This document shows positions 42,046 to 50,559 of a DNA stretch of 64,000 nt, piece by piece. Each line of letters begins with the position of its first letter. The first letter of the stretch is position 1. A program made the translations under genes and the position numbers. Origin of the DNA: Olsenella profusa DSM 13989 (lineage in GTDB: Bacteria; Actinomycetota; Coriobacteriia; Coriobacteriales; Atopobiaceae); assembly GCF_030811115.1 (NCBI RefSeq), contig NZ_JAUSQK010000001.1:2170001-2234000 (forward strand), written 5' to 3'. The notes under the pieces were generated by a model. That model saw only the letters and a program-made list of their open reading frames with translations, did not search any database and had not been told where the DNA came from.

Positions 42046-42863
42046 CAGAGGTCCTCCTCACTGCTCGTGAGCTCGGAATCGTCCAGCTCGAAGGTGGGGG
42101 CACCCTCCATGCGACTGACGCCGATCTCACCAAAGGCGTCCGATTGGGAGAGCGTCACCACCCCGCGCTTGGAGAGCTCGAGGATGGCCAGGAAGGTTGC
42201 CACCACGGTCTGCGCGCGCAGGTCGCCATCGAGCAACTCGGAGAAGGTCAGGCGCGGCCTGGCGCGCGTCATGCGGTCGACCGAGGCGACCGTGAGGGCG
42301 ATGGGAAGTCGCTTGGGGGCCACATGCTCCGCCTCCAGCAGGAACCCCTCACGGCGGCTGTCAAGGTCCGCGCAGATGACGGCAAGCGAGCGCAGGGAGA
42401 TGCCCTCGAGGTAGTCAGGCATGAGCCCCAGGAACTCGGGGTCGGGGCCAGCCGTACGGGGCAGCATACGGCCCTCCGCCTCCCTGCGCGCACCCAGTGC
42501 GGCGGCGGCATTCCTAAACTGCTTATAGGCGATGAGTCGCTGGACGAGCACCTCGCGCGCCGCCTCGGGCGAGAGGCTGGCGAGCCCCTCGTCCTCGGGG
42601 TCGCCCTCGTCCTCCTGGGGACGTGAGGCATCGTGCTCGGGCATGAGTGCCTGGGCCTTGATGTCCAGCAGCGTGGAGGCGACTAGAACGAAGTCGCTCG
42701 CCACGTCGAGATCGAGGGTTCCCATGCGCTCCACCTCGGTGAGGTACTGGTCGGTGACCTCGGCGATGGAGATGGAGCCGATGGCCACCTTCTGGCGCCC
42801 CACCAACTGAAGAAGCAGGTCGAAGGGTCCGCTGAACACCTTTGTCCGCACGGCAAACGACAC
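42045..42863 (-). CDS. scpA: Segregation and condensation protein ScpA (kleisin)
   Basis: Kleisin that bridges the Smc heads. The N-terminal FSGPFDLLLQLV and the later YLTEVERMGTLDLDVASDFVLVASTLL are family landmarks; the C-terminal winged helix is ATFLAILELSKRGVVTLSQ. The start is a GTG at 42863, one base from the stop of the M50 gene. Length is 272 residues. Confidence 0.94.
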   Translation of the reverse strand: MSFAVRTKVFSGPFDLLLQLVGRQKVAIGSISIAEVTDQYLTEVERMGTLDLDVASDFVLVASTLLDIKAQALMPEHDASRPQEDEGDPEDEGLASLSPEAAREVLVQRLIAYKQFRNAAAALGARREAEGRMLPRTAGPDPEFLGLMPDYLEGISLRSLAVICADLDSRREGFLLEAEHVAPKRLPIALTVASVDRMTRARPRLTFSELLDGDLRAQTVVATFLAILELSKRGVVTLSQSDAFGEIGVSRMEGAPTFELDDSELTSSEEDL

Positions 42864-42864
42864 G

Positions 42865-43557
42865 CTATCCCGTCATCCCCAAGAGCAGATCCGTGAGGTT
42901 ACCCGCCGTCGCGTCGAGATAGAGACCAAGGATGTCGACGTCGAGCACCATGGGCACGACATACAGCACGACGAGGAGTACGACCATGGAGTAGCGCTGC
43001 ATCCGATAGTACCTGGCGAGGGCGCGATCCGAGAGAAAGAGCGAGATGACCTTGGAGCCATCGAGCGGTGGCAACGGAATGAGGTTGAAGAAGGCGAGCA
43101 CAAGATTCACCTGGACGAACACGATCAGGAACCACGCCACCCAAGCGAGGACGGACGAGGGCGTCCCCATGAGGGCGATGGGCGCACCTCGCAGCACGAG
43201 CGCATAGAGCAGCGTCCCCACCAGGGCCTGCAGTATGTTGCAGCAGGGCCCGGCAAGGGCGACGAGCACCTCCCCCACGCGGTGGTTCCTGAGATTGTAG
43301 GGGTTATAGGGAACGGGCTTGGCATAGGCGAAGATGGGGCCGCCCATGAAGGCCATGAGGAGCGGCAGGATGATCGAGCCGAAGGGGTCGAGATGCGCCG
43401 CAGGGTTGAGCGTGAGACGTCCGGCGTTCTTGGCCGTGGGGTCGCCCAGCCGATAGGCGACGTACCCATGGGCGCACTCGTGCAGGATGGACGAGAAGAT
43501 GACGACGACCACGGACATGACCATCAGGACAAGGCGGTAGGTGGACAGAGAGCTCAT
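42865..43557 (-). CDS. Site-2 protease family (M50) membrane zinc peptidase
   Basis: A 230-residue protein with about five membrane segments. The zinc site is HECAHG (His26, Glu27, His30) and the third ligand is in NLIPLPPLDGSKV near residue 145. No PDZ domain is present, unlike the RseP homologue in this window. It probably cleaves a membrane-anchored regulator, but the substrate is unknown. GGGAGG precedes the ATG, and it is in line with scpA. Confidence 0.88.
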   Translation of the reverse strand: MSSLSTYRLVLMVMSVVVVIFSSILHECAHGYVAYRLGDPTAKNAGRLTLNPAAHLDPFGSIILPLLMAFMGGPIFAYAKPVPYNPYNLRNHRVGEVLVALAGPCCNILQALVGTLLYALVLRGAPIALMGTPSSVLAWVAWFLIVFVQVNLVLAFFNLIPLPPLDGSKVISLFLSDRALARYYRMQRYSMVVLLVVLYVVPMVLDVDILGLYLDATAGNLTDLLLGMTG

Positions 43558-43572
43558 GGGGATCCTCCCTAG

Positions 43573-44109
43573 CTAGCGCATGCGCCAGCGACGTGCCAGA
43601 CGGCAGAGCATCCAGTCGATGACGAACAGTATGATAGCGGTAAGGGCGAAGTCTCCCCGGAAGGCGCCGCCCAGGGGCGTCTCCACCACGAGCACGCCCA
43701 GAAGCGGTCGGGGAATCCACCGACCCACGACGTTCATGAGACCGACCAGATAGAGGCGCATCGACCCCGAGAGGCACGCCGCGGCTATCACCAGCACCGA
43801 GAGCACGATGGCACAGATGCGGCAGATGACGGCAACGACGTGGGCGACGGTCCCGAGCGCGGATGCACCCACCCTCGAGGAGGGGTGTGGTGGCCGCGCC
43901 CGCCGCTCGTCCTCGTAGGAGTAGTCATACCCCGTGCGCGAGGGGCTGGGAACCGCCTGCCTGGTGAGTGGGGGTTGCTGCTGGTGGGAGGCCGTGCGGG
44001 GCATAGGCGCCGTCGCGTGCGGCCGCGCCCCCACACGCGTGGCGTCACCGGCCCGCTGTGGCGTGCCGGCGGTGTCGCCGGGACGGTCGCTCCTGAGGTG
44101 GCTAGGCAT
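43573..44109 (-). CDS. Membrane protein with disordered N-terminus, unknown function
   Basis: A 178-residue protein. Residues 1-80 are rich in P, R, Q and T and look disordered; two hydrophobic segments (about 88-115 and 148-168) form membrane helices. I recognise no family. It overlaps the upstream ABC-F stop by 8 bases, so the transcript is shared with that gene. Confidence 0.65.
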   Translation of the reverse strand: MPSHLRSDRPGDTAGTPQRAGDATRVGARPHATAPMPRTASHQQQPPLTRQAVPSPSRTGYDYSYEDERRARPPHPSSRVGASALGTVAHVVAVICRICAIVLSVLVIAAACLSGSMRLYLVGLMNVVGRWIPRPLLGVLVVETPLGGAFRGDFALTAIILFVIDWMLCRLARRWRMR

Positions 44110-46093
44110 TGAGTCCCTCCTCGATCCTCTCGGTCAGTTCGAGCCACTCCTCCTCGAGCGGGGGAATCTTCCTCGAGAGGTCGTTGTACTCCTTCAGGGC
44201 CCTGTCGAACGCAGCGGCATCGTTGTAGAGGCCCTCGGAGGCCATGAGGTCCATGAGCTCCTTGTAGCGCTTCTGCGCAGGCCTGAGGGCGGCCTCCACC
44301 TGCCTGAGGCGGCGGCGCTCCCCCCGCACGGCCCTGCTCGCGGCATTGCGGCGCTCGGCTTCGGCACGGCGCTGCTCGCGCGTCTTCACCTTGCGCCCCG
44401 TCGACCTCTCCCCCTCCATGGGTGTGGGCCGAGCGGACGGCGGTGCCGGCGCCGGCACGGGCCCCGGCACCGCCACATCCGCAAGCTCGGCGCGCTTGAA
44501 GAGGTAGTAGTCGTAGTCGCCGTCGTAGAGCGTCACCGTATGGTCGCGCACGTCCACGACCTTGTTGGCAACGGCACGCACGAGATGCTCGTCGTGGCTG
44601 ATGAGCACGATGGTGCCCGGGAAGCTTCTCAGGGCCTCCTCAAGCACGTCCACGGAGTCGATGTCCAGATGGTTCGTGGGCTCGTCCAGGCAGATGAGCG
44701 GATCGGGTGCCACGAGCATGCGTGCGAGCGCCAGGCGCGCCTTCTCGCCACCGGAGAGCACGCCCACCCGCTTGTCCACGTCGTCCCCATGGAAGAGGAA
44801 GGCCCCCAGCAGGCGGCGCTCCTCGGAGGTAGTCCAGCCAGGGGCAGCCGCGTCCATCTCCTGCAGCACGGTGTTGCCCTCGGTGAGGGTCTCGAGCTGA
44901 TGCTGCGCGTAGTAGGACTGCGTCACGTTCTGGCCCAGCTCGATGGTGCCCGTGGTGGGTGGCTCGTGGTTGTTGATGAGCTTCATGAGCGTGGACTTGC
45001 CCGCACCGTTGGGACCCACGAGCGCCACGTGGTCGCCCCGATAGAGCTTGAGGTTGACCCCCTCGTATACGAAGGTGTCACCATAGCTTTTCGCGACGTT
45101 CTCGAGCGAGACCACCAGGTCGCCCGTGCGCGGCGGGTCCGGGAAGCGAAAGTGCACCCTCTTGGAGGACTCCGGCAGCACCACCAGCTCGTCCTCGATC
45201 TTCTCGATGCGGCGTATGCGCTCCTGCACCTGCTTGGCCTTGGTGGGCTTGTAGCGGAACTTCTCCACGAAGACCCTCATGTGGTTGATGTCACGCTCCT
45301 GCGCGGCACGCTTGGCGCGCAGCTGCTCGAGGTTGTCCTCGCGCTGACGCAGGTAGCTCGAATAGTTGCCCACATAGGTGGTGAGGCGCTTGTTCTCGAG
45401 CGCAGCCACATGGCTCACGCAGGAGTCCATGAACGAGCGGTCGTGACTCACGAGCAGCACGGCGCCGTCATAGCCGGAGAGGAACGACTCCAGCCAGCTC
45501 ACGCTCTCGAGGTCGAGATGGTTGGTGGGCTCGTCGAGCAGCAGCAGGTCGGGATGGCGGAGCAGCAGCTTGGAGAGGGCGATGCGCATCTGCCAGCCAC
45601 CGGAGAACTCCGAGGCGGGCTTGTCGAAGTCCTCCACGGGAAAGCCGAGACCACCCAGGATCTGGCGGGCATGTGCCTCGAGCTCGTAGCCACCCAGTCG
45701 CTCGAAGCGGTCCTGGGCGGTACCATACTCCTCCAACAGCGCATATTGCTCGTCCCCCTCAGGCATGGTGGAAATCTGGCGCTCCATGTCCTTGATACGC
45801 GTCTCGAGCTGCCGTATCTCCCGGGCAGATTCGACGACCTCGGCCAGGGCGCTCCTGTCGCCGCCGATGTGGGTCTCCTGCTCGAGGTAGCCCACCGTGG
45901 CGCCCTTGGCAAGGCTCACCGTGCCCTCGTCGGCAGACTCCTGTCCCATGAGGATCCTGAGCAGCGTGGTCTTGCCGGCACCGTTGGGGCCGACGAGCCC
46001 CCACCGCTCGCCGGCGTTGAGCTGCAAGGTAGCGGCCGAGTACAGAACCCGGCCGCCAAAGGACTTTGATAGCTTGTCCGCAAGAACGATCAA
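44102..46093 (-). CDS. ABC-F family ATPase (second copy)
   Basis: A 663-residue protein with two ATPase domains: Walker [10 protein letters not shown] and GPNGAGKST, signatures FSGGWQMR and LSGGEKAR, and [24 protein letters not shown] positively charged linker ([16 protein letters not shown]) and a C-terminal coiled coil after a Pro-rich hinge fit ABC-F proteins of the YdiF/ybiT group. The start is a TTG at 46093 with GGGAG 9 bases upstream, before the usual N-terminus ([14 protein letters not shown]). Its role is ribosome-linked or unknown. Confidence 0.85.
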   Translation of the reverse strand: MIVLADKLSKSFGGRVLYSAATLQLNAGERWGLVGPNGAGKTTLLRILMGQESADEGTVSLAKGATVGYLEQETHIGGDRSALAEVVESAREIRQLETRIKDMERQISTMPEGDEQYALLEEYGTAQDRFERLGGYELEAHARQILGGLGFPVEDFDKPASEFSGGWQMRIALSKLLLRHPDLLLLDEPTNHLDLESVSWLESFLSGYDGAVLLVSHDRSFMDSCVSHVAALENKRLTTYVGNYSSYLRQREDNLEQLRAKRAAQERDINHMRVFVEKFRYKPTKAKQVQERIRRIEKIEDELVVLPESSKRVHFRFPDPPRTGDLVVSLENVAKSYGDTFVYEGVNLKLYRGDHVALVGPNGAGKSTLMKLINNHEPPTTGTIELGQNVTQSYYAQHQLETLTEGNTVLQEMDAAAPGWTTSEERRLLGAFLFHGDDVDKRVGVLSGGEKARLALARMLVAPDPLICLDEPTNHLDIDSVDVLEEALRSFPGTIVLISHDEHLVRAVANKVVDVRDHTVTLYDGDYDYYLFKRAELADVAVPGPVPAPAPPSARPTPMEGERSTGRKVKTREQRRAEAERRNAASRAVRGERRRLRQVEAALRPAQKRYKELMDLMASEGLYNDAAAFDRALKEYNDLSRKIPPLEEEWLELTERIEEGLNA

Positions 46094-46198
46094 ACGGCAC
46101 TCACTCCCTGGTTCGAGCGACAGGTCTGCTCCAGTATATGCGACAGCGCAGCCGCGTTTGGCCATCCCCCGCCAACATACAGAAACCCACCAGCCGCG

Positions 46199-46579
46199 CT
46201 ACCGATCGCAGGTGAGGTGGATGGCAAAGCCCGCAATCTGCCGCTTGAAGTAGATGAGGTGAATGGAGCCATCGGGGTTGAGGGACATCGTCTCGGGGTC
46301 CACCTCGAAGCCACGCTGCGCAAACCACTCGATGGCAGCGGGAATGTCGTTGACGTAGAAGCCGATGTGGCCCTTCTCGCCACGTGCGGCCTCGGGCAGC
46401 ATGACCTCCACGAGCGTGCCGGCAAAGACGGAGACGGGTGCCGTCACGCTGCGTCTGAGCCCCATGAGCACAGAGAGGAGGGCCACGATCTCCTCGGCCT
46501 CCTCCTTGCTCGCGGCGTTGATGCCCACATGTGAGATATGCATATCGAACAGCTCCACGGGACCGTCCTGCTGCTCCAT
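46199..46579 (-). CDS. VOC-fold protein like the C-terminal domain of KDPG aldolase fusions
   Basis: A 126-residue glyoxalase/VOC-fold protein. The pattern HISHVGINAASKEEAEEIV, then FAGTLVEVM, GHIGFYVNDI and IAGFAIHLTCDR matches the VOC domain fused behind 2-keto-3-deoxy-phosphogluconate aldolase in some Firmicutes and Coriobacteriia. Here it stands alone. GGGAGGG precedes the ATG at 46579. Its role is unknown; a metal or small-ligand binding function is likely. Confidence 0.6.
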   Translation of the reverse strand: MEQQDGPVELFDMHISHVGINAASKEEAEEIVALLSVLMGLRRSVTAPVSVFAGTLVEVMLPEAARGEKGHIGFYVNDIPAAIEWFAQRGFEVDPETMSLNPDGSIHLIYFKRQIAGFAIHLTCDR

Positions 46580-46617
46580 GGTTCCCTCCCTGAGTCTGGG
46601 GACTTCCAAAAAAGTCC

Positions 46618-46645
46618 TTGACCGGCACCCTGCGTTTGGTAATAT
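46618..46645 (+). promoter_or_regulatory. Promoter of tRNA-Ala
   Basis: TTGACC at 46618-46623 and TAATAT at 46640-46645 are 16 bases apart, and transcription would start about 10 bases before the tRNA. Confidence 0.7.
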
Positions 46646-46662
46646 ACCTCTTGCACCAGCGC

Positions 46663-46738
46663 GGGGAATTAGCTCAGTTGGGAGAGCGCATGACTGGCAG
46701 TCATGAGGTCAGGGGTTCAAATCCCCTATTCTCCACCA
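46663..46738 (+). tRNA. tRNA-Ala (anticodon GGC), CCA encoded
   Basis: Acceptor GGGGAAT pairs with ATTCTCC, and the third pair is G-U, the alanine identity element. The anticodon loop CTGGCAG gives GGC. The T loop is TTCAAAT and the CCA end is in the gene. A strong promoter precedes it. Confidence 0.95.
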
Positions 46739-46748
46739 TGCCATCGAG

Positions 46749-46775
46749 GGCGGCGGCTTAGGTCGTCGCCTTTTT
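46749..46775 (+). terminator. Intrinsic terminator between tRNA-Ala and tRNA-Ile2
   Basis: A 7-base stem (46749-46755 with 46764-46770) with one G-T pair and an 8-base loop is followed by TTTTT. It would stop the tRNA-Ala transcript, although some readthrough must reach tRNA-Ile2 if that lacks its own promoter. Confidence 0.75.
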
Positions 46776-46781
46776 CTATCC

Positions 46782-46857
46782 GGGCCTATGGCGCAACGGT
46801 TAGCGCAGGGGACTCATAATCCCTGGGTTGGGGGTTCGAATCCCTCTGGGCCCACCA
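46782..46857 (+). tRNA. tRNA-Ile2 (anticodon CAT, lysidine-modified type), CCA encoded
   Basis: The anticodon loop CTCATAA reads CAT, shared by elongator Met and Ile2. The acceptor stem GGGCCTA carries C4-G69 and C5-G68, the pairs recognised by the TilS lysidine synthase, which argues for isoleucine. T loop is TTCGAAT and CCA is encoded. No promoter is clear immediately upstream. Confidence 0.8.
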
Positions 46858-46864
46858 CATGACC

Positions 46865-46898
46865 AGCCCGCCGCCACAACGTTGGCGGCGGGCTTTCC
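46865..46898 (+). terminator. Strong hairpin terminator after tRNA-Ile2
   Basis: A perfect 11-base GC-rich stem (46865-46875 with 46884-46894) with an 8-base loop is followed by TTCCTC. It starts 8 bases past the CCA end. Confidence 0.75.
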
Positions 46899-47066
46899 TC
46901 GGCCCGACGGGCGCGCCAGCCGCCACTCGCGGAACAGGATCGCCTCAAGCGCATCGCGAACGCATATAGTAGTATGCATGGTTGCGAAGGGGCCTGGCTG
47001 GCTCCCAGTCCTCATCAGGAATCATAGTTCACCACGGTGCGCCTTCGCATAGAGGAGGCGACTGTC

Positions 47067-48020
47067 ATGAGCATAGGGTTTCCCATTCCGTCAAAGGAGC
47101 ATGAGTCGAGGCGGGCGCTCCTCCCCTCCGACCTTGCCGTCATCGAACGCCCCCAGGACCTTGTGTTCGAGCGGGGCTATGGCGACATCCTGGGAATCAC
47201 TGACGAACGGTACACGCGTACGGGAGCACGGACGGGCTCGCGCACCGAAGTGTTGGCGTGTGCGAGCATCGTCGACCCCAAGGTGGGCGACGCTGACTAC
47301 CTTGGCAGCCTGGCACCGGGAACCACCATCTTCGGTTGGGTGCATGCGGCCGAGAACCCCGAGGTCGCCGATGCGCTCACGAAGGGCGGCCTCACGGCCT
47401 ATGCATGGGAGCACCTGTACGAGGACGGACGGCACGTCTTCTGGCGCAACAATCAGCTTGCGGGAGAGGCGGCCGTGCTGCATGCGTTCCTCTGCCAGGG
47501 ACGGATGCCCCAGGGGCAACGGGTTGCCGTCATCGGCCGAGGAGACACGGCCTTGGGCGCCATCGGGGTGCTGGAGGGGCTCAGTGCCAACGTCACCGTC
47601 TATCAGCGCAGGACCGAGGCGCTGCTGCGCAAGGAGCTCCCCTCGTTCGATGTCGTGGTCAACTGCGTCATGTGGGATCTCACGCGCACGGACCACATCC
47701 TGTCGCGCGATGACGTGGCGCGCATGAGGCCTGGCTCCCTCATCATCGACGTGAGCTGCGACGAGGCCGGTGCCATAGAGACGAGCCACCCCACCACCAT
47801 AGGTCACCCCACCTACACGGTCGAGGGGGTCCTGCACTACGCGGTCGACCACACGCCCTCGCTCGTGTACGGGACCGCCTCGGAGGCCATCTCGGCAGCC
47901 GTGGCACGCTACGTCAACGAACTGAGCCGTGGGAGGCATTCCAAGGCGCTTGAGGGTGGTCTCATCGTCCGCGATGGCGTGCCCGTCCGCCGCCGGACGC
48001 CACGGAGCGCGGGCAACTGA
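47067..48020 (+). CDS. N5-(carboxyethyl)ornithine synthase-like dehydrogenase
   Basis: A 317-residue member of the alanine-dehydrogenase superfamily. PSKEHESRRALLPSDL opens the protein, GRHVFWRNNQLAGEAA and VIGRGDTALGAI (NAD-binding loop) follow, and WDLTRTDHIL and IDVSCDEAGAIE are closest to N5-(carboxyethyl)ornithine synthase, which condenses pyruvate with ornithine reductively. GAGGAGG precedes the ATG at 47067; a longer frame to 47037 is rejected. It is single, with terminators on both sides. Substrate is inferred. Confidence 0.75.
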   Translation: MSIGFPIPSKEHESRRALLPSDLAVIERPQDLVFERGYGDILGITDERYTRTGARTGSRTEVLACASIVDPKVGDADYLGSLAPGTTIFGWVHAAENPEVADALTKGGLTAYAWEHLYEDGRHVFWRNNQLAGEAAVLHAFLCQGRMPQGQRVAVIGRGDTALGAIGVLEGLSANVTVYQRRTEALLRKELPSFDVVVNCVMWDLTRTDHILSRDDVARMRPGSLIIDVSCDEAGAIETSHPTTIGHPTYTVEGVLHYAVDHTPSLVYGTASEAISAAVARYVNELSRGRHSKALEGGLIVRDGVPVRRRTPRSAGN

Positions 48021-48062
48021 TGCGGCTCGTGCGTGCGCGGCAGAGGGCAGCGCGACAGAAAG

Positions 48063-48088
48063 GGCCAGGGCCCGCAGGGACCCTGGCC
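48063..48088. terminator. Bidirectional hairpin between convergent units
   Basis: GGCCAGGG at 48063-48070 pairs with CCCTGGCC at 48081-48088 around 10 bases. It lies between the stop of the dehydrogenase gene and the end of the oppositely directed tRNA-Val, and could end both transcripts. Confidence 0.7.
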
Positions 48089-48100
48089 TTGTGCACGCCA

Positions 48101-48175
48101 TGGTGGGCGATGCTGGATTCGAACCAGCGACCCCTTCCGTGTGAAGGAAGTGCTCTACCCCTGAGCCAATCGCCC
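48101..48175 (-). tRNA. tRNA-Val (anticodon CAC), CCA encoded
   Basis: On the minus strand GGGCGAT pairs with ATCGCCC; the anticodon loop TTCACAC gives CAC. T loop is TTCGAAT and the CCA end is encoded. The gene is 75 bases. Confidence 0.94.
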
Positions 48176-48186
48176 GTGCGGAAGAG

Positions 48187-48215
48187 ATACTACCAGAACA
48201 TTTCCCCACAGCCAA
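48187..48215 (-). promoter_or_regulatory. Promoter of tRNA-Val
   Basis: On the minus strand TTGGCT (48210-48215) and TAGTAT (48187-48192) are 17 bases apart, placing the start a few bases before the tRNA. Confidence 0.7.
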
Positions 48216-48364
48216 CGGGAATTTGGCATTGTGGGCAAGGGGGATGTCTGAGCTGGACGTCGCCACCCCACAGCCTCGCGGGACGGACGCCCCGCACACG
48301 ATCCGCGATTCGCTACACTAGGTACATGTGAGATGACATACCGACGCAAGAAGAGGGATGCCCC

Positions 48365-48742
48365 ATGACGCCGGAGAGCAAACGACTCAAGGTTGGCTGT
48401 CTGATTGCCATGACCATAGGCCTTGCCGCCATCATCGTTGGCATTGGGCTCTTGCTCACTGGCTCGCGGGGCGTTCCCCTGGTGCTTGCCACCATCTTTG
48501 GCGTGCTCTGCCTCTTTGCGGCCGCCCGTGGATCCATGCTGGCCAATGTGCCCGCGAATGCGGGAAGGGTGTTCGTGCTCTCCCTCGTCATCGCCCTGGC
48601 CTGCATCCTCATGGGAGTCGCCATGGCCGTCCTCTTTGCCGCAGAGATGGTCGCCAACGTACTGTTTGCGGCGATGACGCTCATCATGCTCGTCGTTGCT
48701 GGCCTCGCGCGCGTCATCGTCAACAAGCTGTCTCGCGTGTAG
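48365..48742 (+). CDS. Small four-helix membrane protein, unknown function
   Basis: A 125-residue protein almost entirely made of four hydrophobic segments (about residues 9-30, 36-55, 68-88 and 92-115) with short polar links and a basic end. I recognise no family. AGAGGG precedes the ATG. It lies upstream of the Nramp gene in the same direction, but a palindrome between them suggests separate control. Confidence 0.7.
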   Translation: MTPESKRLKVGCLIAMTIGLAAIIVGIGLLLTGSRGVPLVLATIFGVLCLFAAARGSMLANVPANAGRVFVLSLVIALACILMGVAMAVLFAAEMVANVLFAAMTLIMLVVAGLARVIVNKLSRV

Positions 48743-48825
48743 GGCACATGCACGCAAGAGTGGTGCCTCGGGGCATTCGACAAGGGCCGAGTGCCCCGTC
48801 TCATGTCGAACGGTGCGCATGGTTG

Positions 48826-48845
48826 CCTGATATTGCTATATCAGG
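48826..48845. promoter_or_regulatory. Perfect palindrome upstream of the Nramp gene, metalloregulator site candidate
   Basis: CCTGATAT (48826-48833) and ATATCAGG (48838-48845) are exact inverted copies around TGCT, flanked by TT on the left and TAA on the right. The site ends 45 bases before the likely ATG. A DtxR/MntR-type repressor would bind this kind of palindrome, but no known consensus is exactly matched. Confidence 0.55.
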
Positions 48846-48890
48846 GGTAACGGCATCTGCATGAGGGATAGGGACGGCAGGGAGTGGCCT

Positions 48891-50144
48891 ATGGTTGCAG
48901 CGCTTAAGAGGCTCTTTGGCTCCGTGCACACGGGGCAGCGGGGCGGTCTCGACATACTCAAGTTCATAGGTCCCGGCCTGCTCGTCACCGTGGGCTTCAT
49001 CGACCCAGGCAACTGGGCAAGCAACATGGCCGCAGGCTCGACCTTTGGCTACGCGCTACTCTGGGTGGTCACACTCTCCACCATCATGCTCATCGTGCTG
49101 CAGCACAACGCCGCACACCTGGGCATCGTGAGCGGCCTATGCATCTCGGAGGCCACGACCAAGTACCTGCCCGGCTGGCTTGGCCGGGGGCTGCTGACAA
49201 CGGCACTCGCCGCCGTGGTGGCAACGACGATGGCCGAGGTGCTGGGTGGGGCCATCGCCCTCCAGATGCTCTTCGGGCTCGACCTGCGCCTAGGCAGCGT
49301 ACTGGTGGCCGGCGTCTCCCTCACGCTGCTGCTCACCAACTCCTACCGGCACATCGAGCGCTGGATCATCGGCTTCGTCTCGCTCATCGGACTCTCCTTC
49401 CTGGTGGAGGTCCTCATGGTGCATGTGGAGTGGCCCGCGGCCACCCTAGGCTGGGTCTCTCCCAGCTTCCCTGCGGGTTCGATGCCCGTCGTCATGTCCG
49501 TGCTCGGTGCCGTCGTGATGCCGCACAACCTCTTCCTTCACTCCGAGGTCATCCAGAGCAGGCGCTTCGATGCACAGGGTGATGACGTCATCCGCGAGCG
49601 GCTGGACTACGAGTTCGTCGACACGCTCCTCTCCATGGTCATAGGCTGGGCCATCAATTCCGCCATGGTCATCCTGGCGGCGGCCACCTTCTTCCGGCAT
49701 GGCATCGTCATCGACGACCTCGCTCAGGCCGCAAGCGTCCTCTCCCCCCTCGTGGGGCCGGCCGCAAGCCTCATCTTCGCGGTGGCGCTCCTGCTTGCGG
49801 GTCTCAGCTCCTCGGTGACGGCAGGCATGGCCGCAGGCACCATCACGGCAGGCATGGCGGGCGAGCCATACGACATCCACGACCGCCACTCCTCGCTGGG
49901 CATCGTGGCCACGTTCGTGCTGGCCGTGGCGACCGTCTTCTTCGTGGGCGACGCCTTCCAGGGGCTCGTGTGGTCACAGGCGCTGCTCTCGCTCCAGCTG
50001 CCCTTCACGATATTCCTGCAGATCTACCTCACGTCATCCAGGCGCGTCATGGGCGCGTATGCCAACGGCCCGGGCCTCAAGGCACTGCTCGTCCTCATCG
50101 GCCTCGTCGTGACGGCACTCAACCTGGCGCTGCTGTTCGGCTAG
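48891..50144 (+). CDS. mntH: Nramp-family divalent metal (Mn2+/Fe2+) transporter
   Basis: A proton-coupled metal importer of about 417 residues with 11 membrane helices. Helix 1 holds FIDPGNWASN, helix 6 holds VVMPHNLFLHS with the metal-binding methionine. The ATG at 48891 has GGGAG 6 bases upstream, so ten residues of the longer frame are dropped. It ends four bases before the convergent AKR fragment. Control by manganese or iron is suggested by the palindrome upstream. Confidence 0.92.
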   Translation: MVAALKRLFGSVHTGQRGGLDILKFIGPGLLVTVGFIDPGNWASNMAAGSTFGYALLWVVTLSTIMLIVLQHNAAHLGIVSGLCISEATTKYLPGWLGRGLLTTALAAVVATTMAEVLGGAIALQMLFGLDLRLGSVLVAGVSLTLLLTNSYRHIERWIIGFVSLIGLSFLVEVLMVHVEWPAATLGWVSPSFPAGSMPVVMSVLGAVVMPHNLFLHSEVIQSRRFDAQGDDVIRERLDYEFVDTLLSMVIGWAINSAMVILAAATFFRHGIVIDDLAQAASVLSPLVGPAASLIFAVALLLAGLSSSVTAGMAAGTITAGMAGEPYDIHDRHSSLGIVATFVLAVATVFFVGDAFQGLVWSQALLSLQLPFTIFLQIYLTSSRRVMGAYANGPGLKALLVLIGLVVTALNLALLFG

Positions 50145-50147
50145 ATG

Positions 50148-50559
50148 TCACTCCATATCCAAAGGGACCTTATGCGTCGGCGGCGGAAAGGCGTCGTCGA
50201 GCAGGGCAAGGTCATCGGAAGTCAGCTCAATCGTGCGGCTCTCCCAGTTTGCCAAGATGTGCCTGACGCTCGAGCTGCGTGGAATGGCAATGACATGCTC
50301 GTCATGGAGCGCGAAGGCAAGCAGCACCTGCAGGGGCGTAATGCCATGGTGCGCCGCAACCTGCCTCACGGCCTCGTCCTCGACAAGCCCTTGGCGGAGT
50401 CTTCCCGCCTGTGCCAAGGGACAGTATGCCATGAGGGGAACGCCATTCCCGTTCATCCAGGGCAGTAGGTCATATTCAATGCCGCGCGAGCCCAGGTGGT
50501 AGAGATCCTGGTTTATAAGACAGTGCTCCCCCCCTTCGACATCCATGAGCTCCGGCGGG
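50148..50559 (-). pseudogene. Aldo/keto reductase, C-terminal fragment cut by IS30
   Basis: The surviving part is about 137 residues: GIEYDLLPWMNGNGVPLMAY, PLQVLLAFALHDEHVIAIP and the NADP-binding PRSSSVRHILAN. The N-terminal barrel with the catalytic Asp-Tyr-Lys-His set is missing and the frame runs directly into the IS30 end. It cannot be active. Confidence 0.85.

Noticed and set aside
46090-46165. Longer N-terminus of the second ABC-F protein
   Set aside because: The residues before the TTG at 46093 have no family similarity and no ribosome site.
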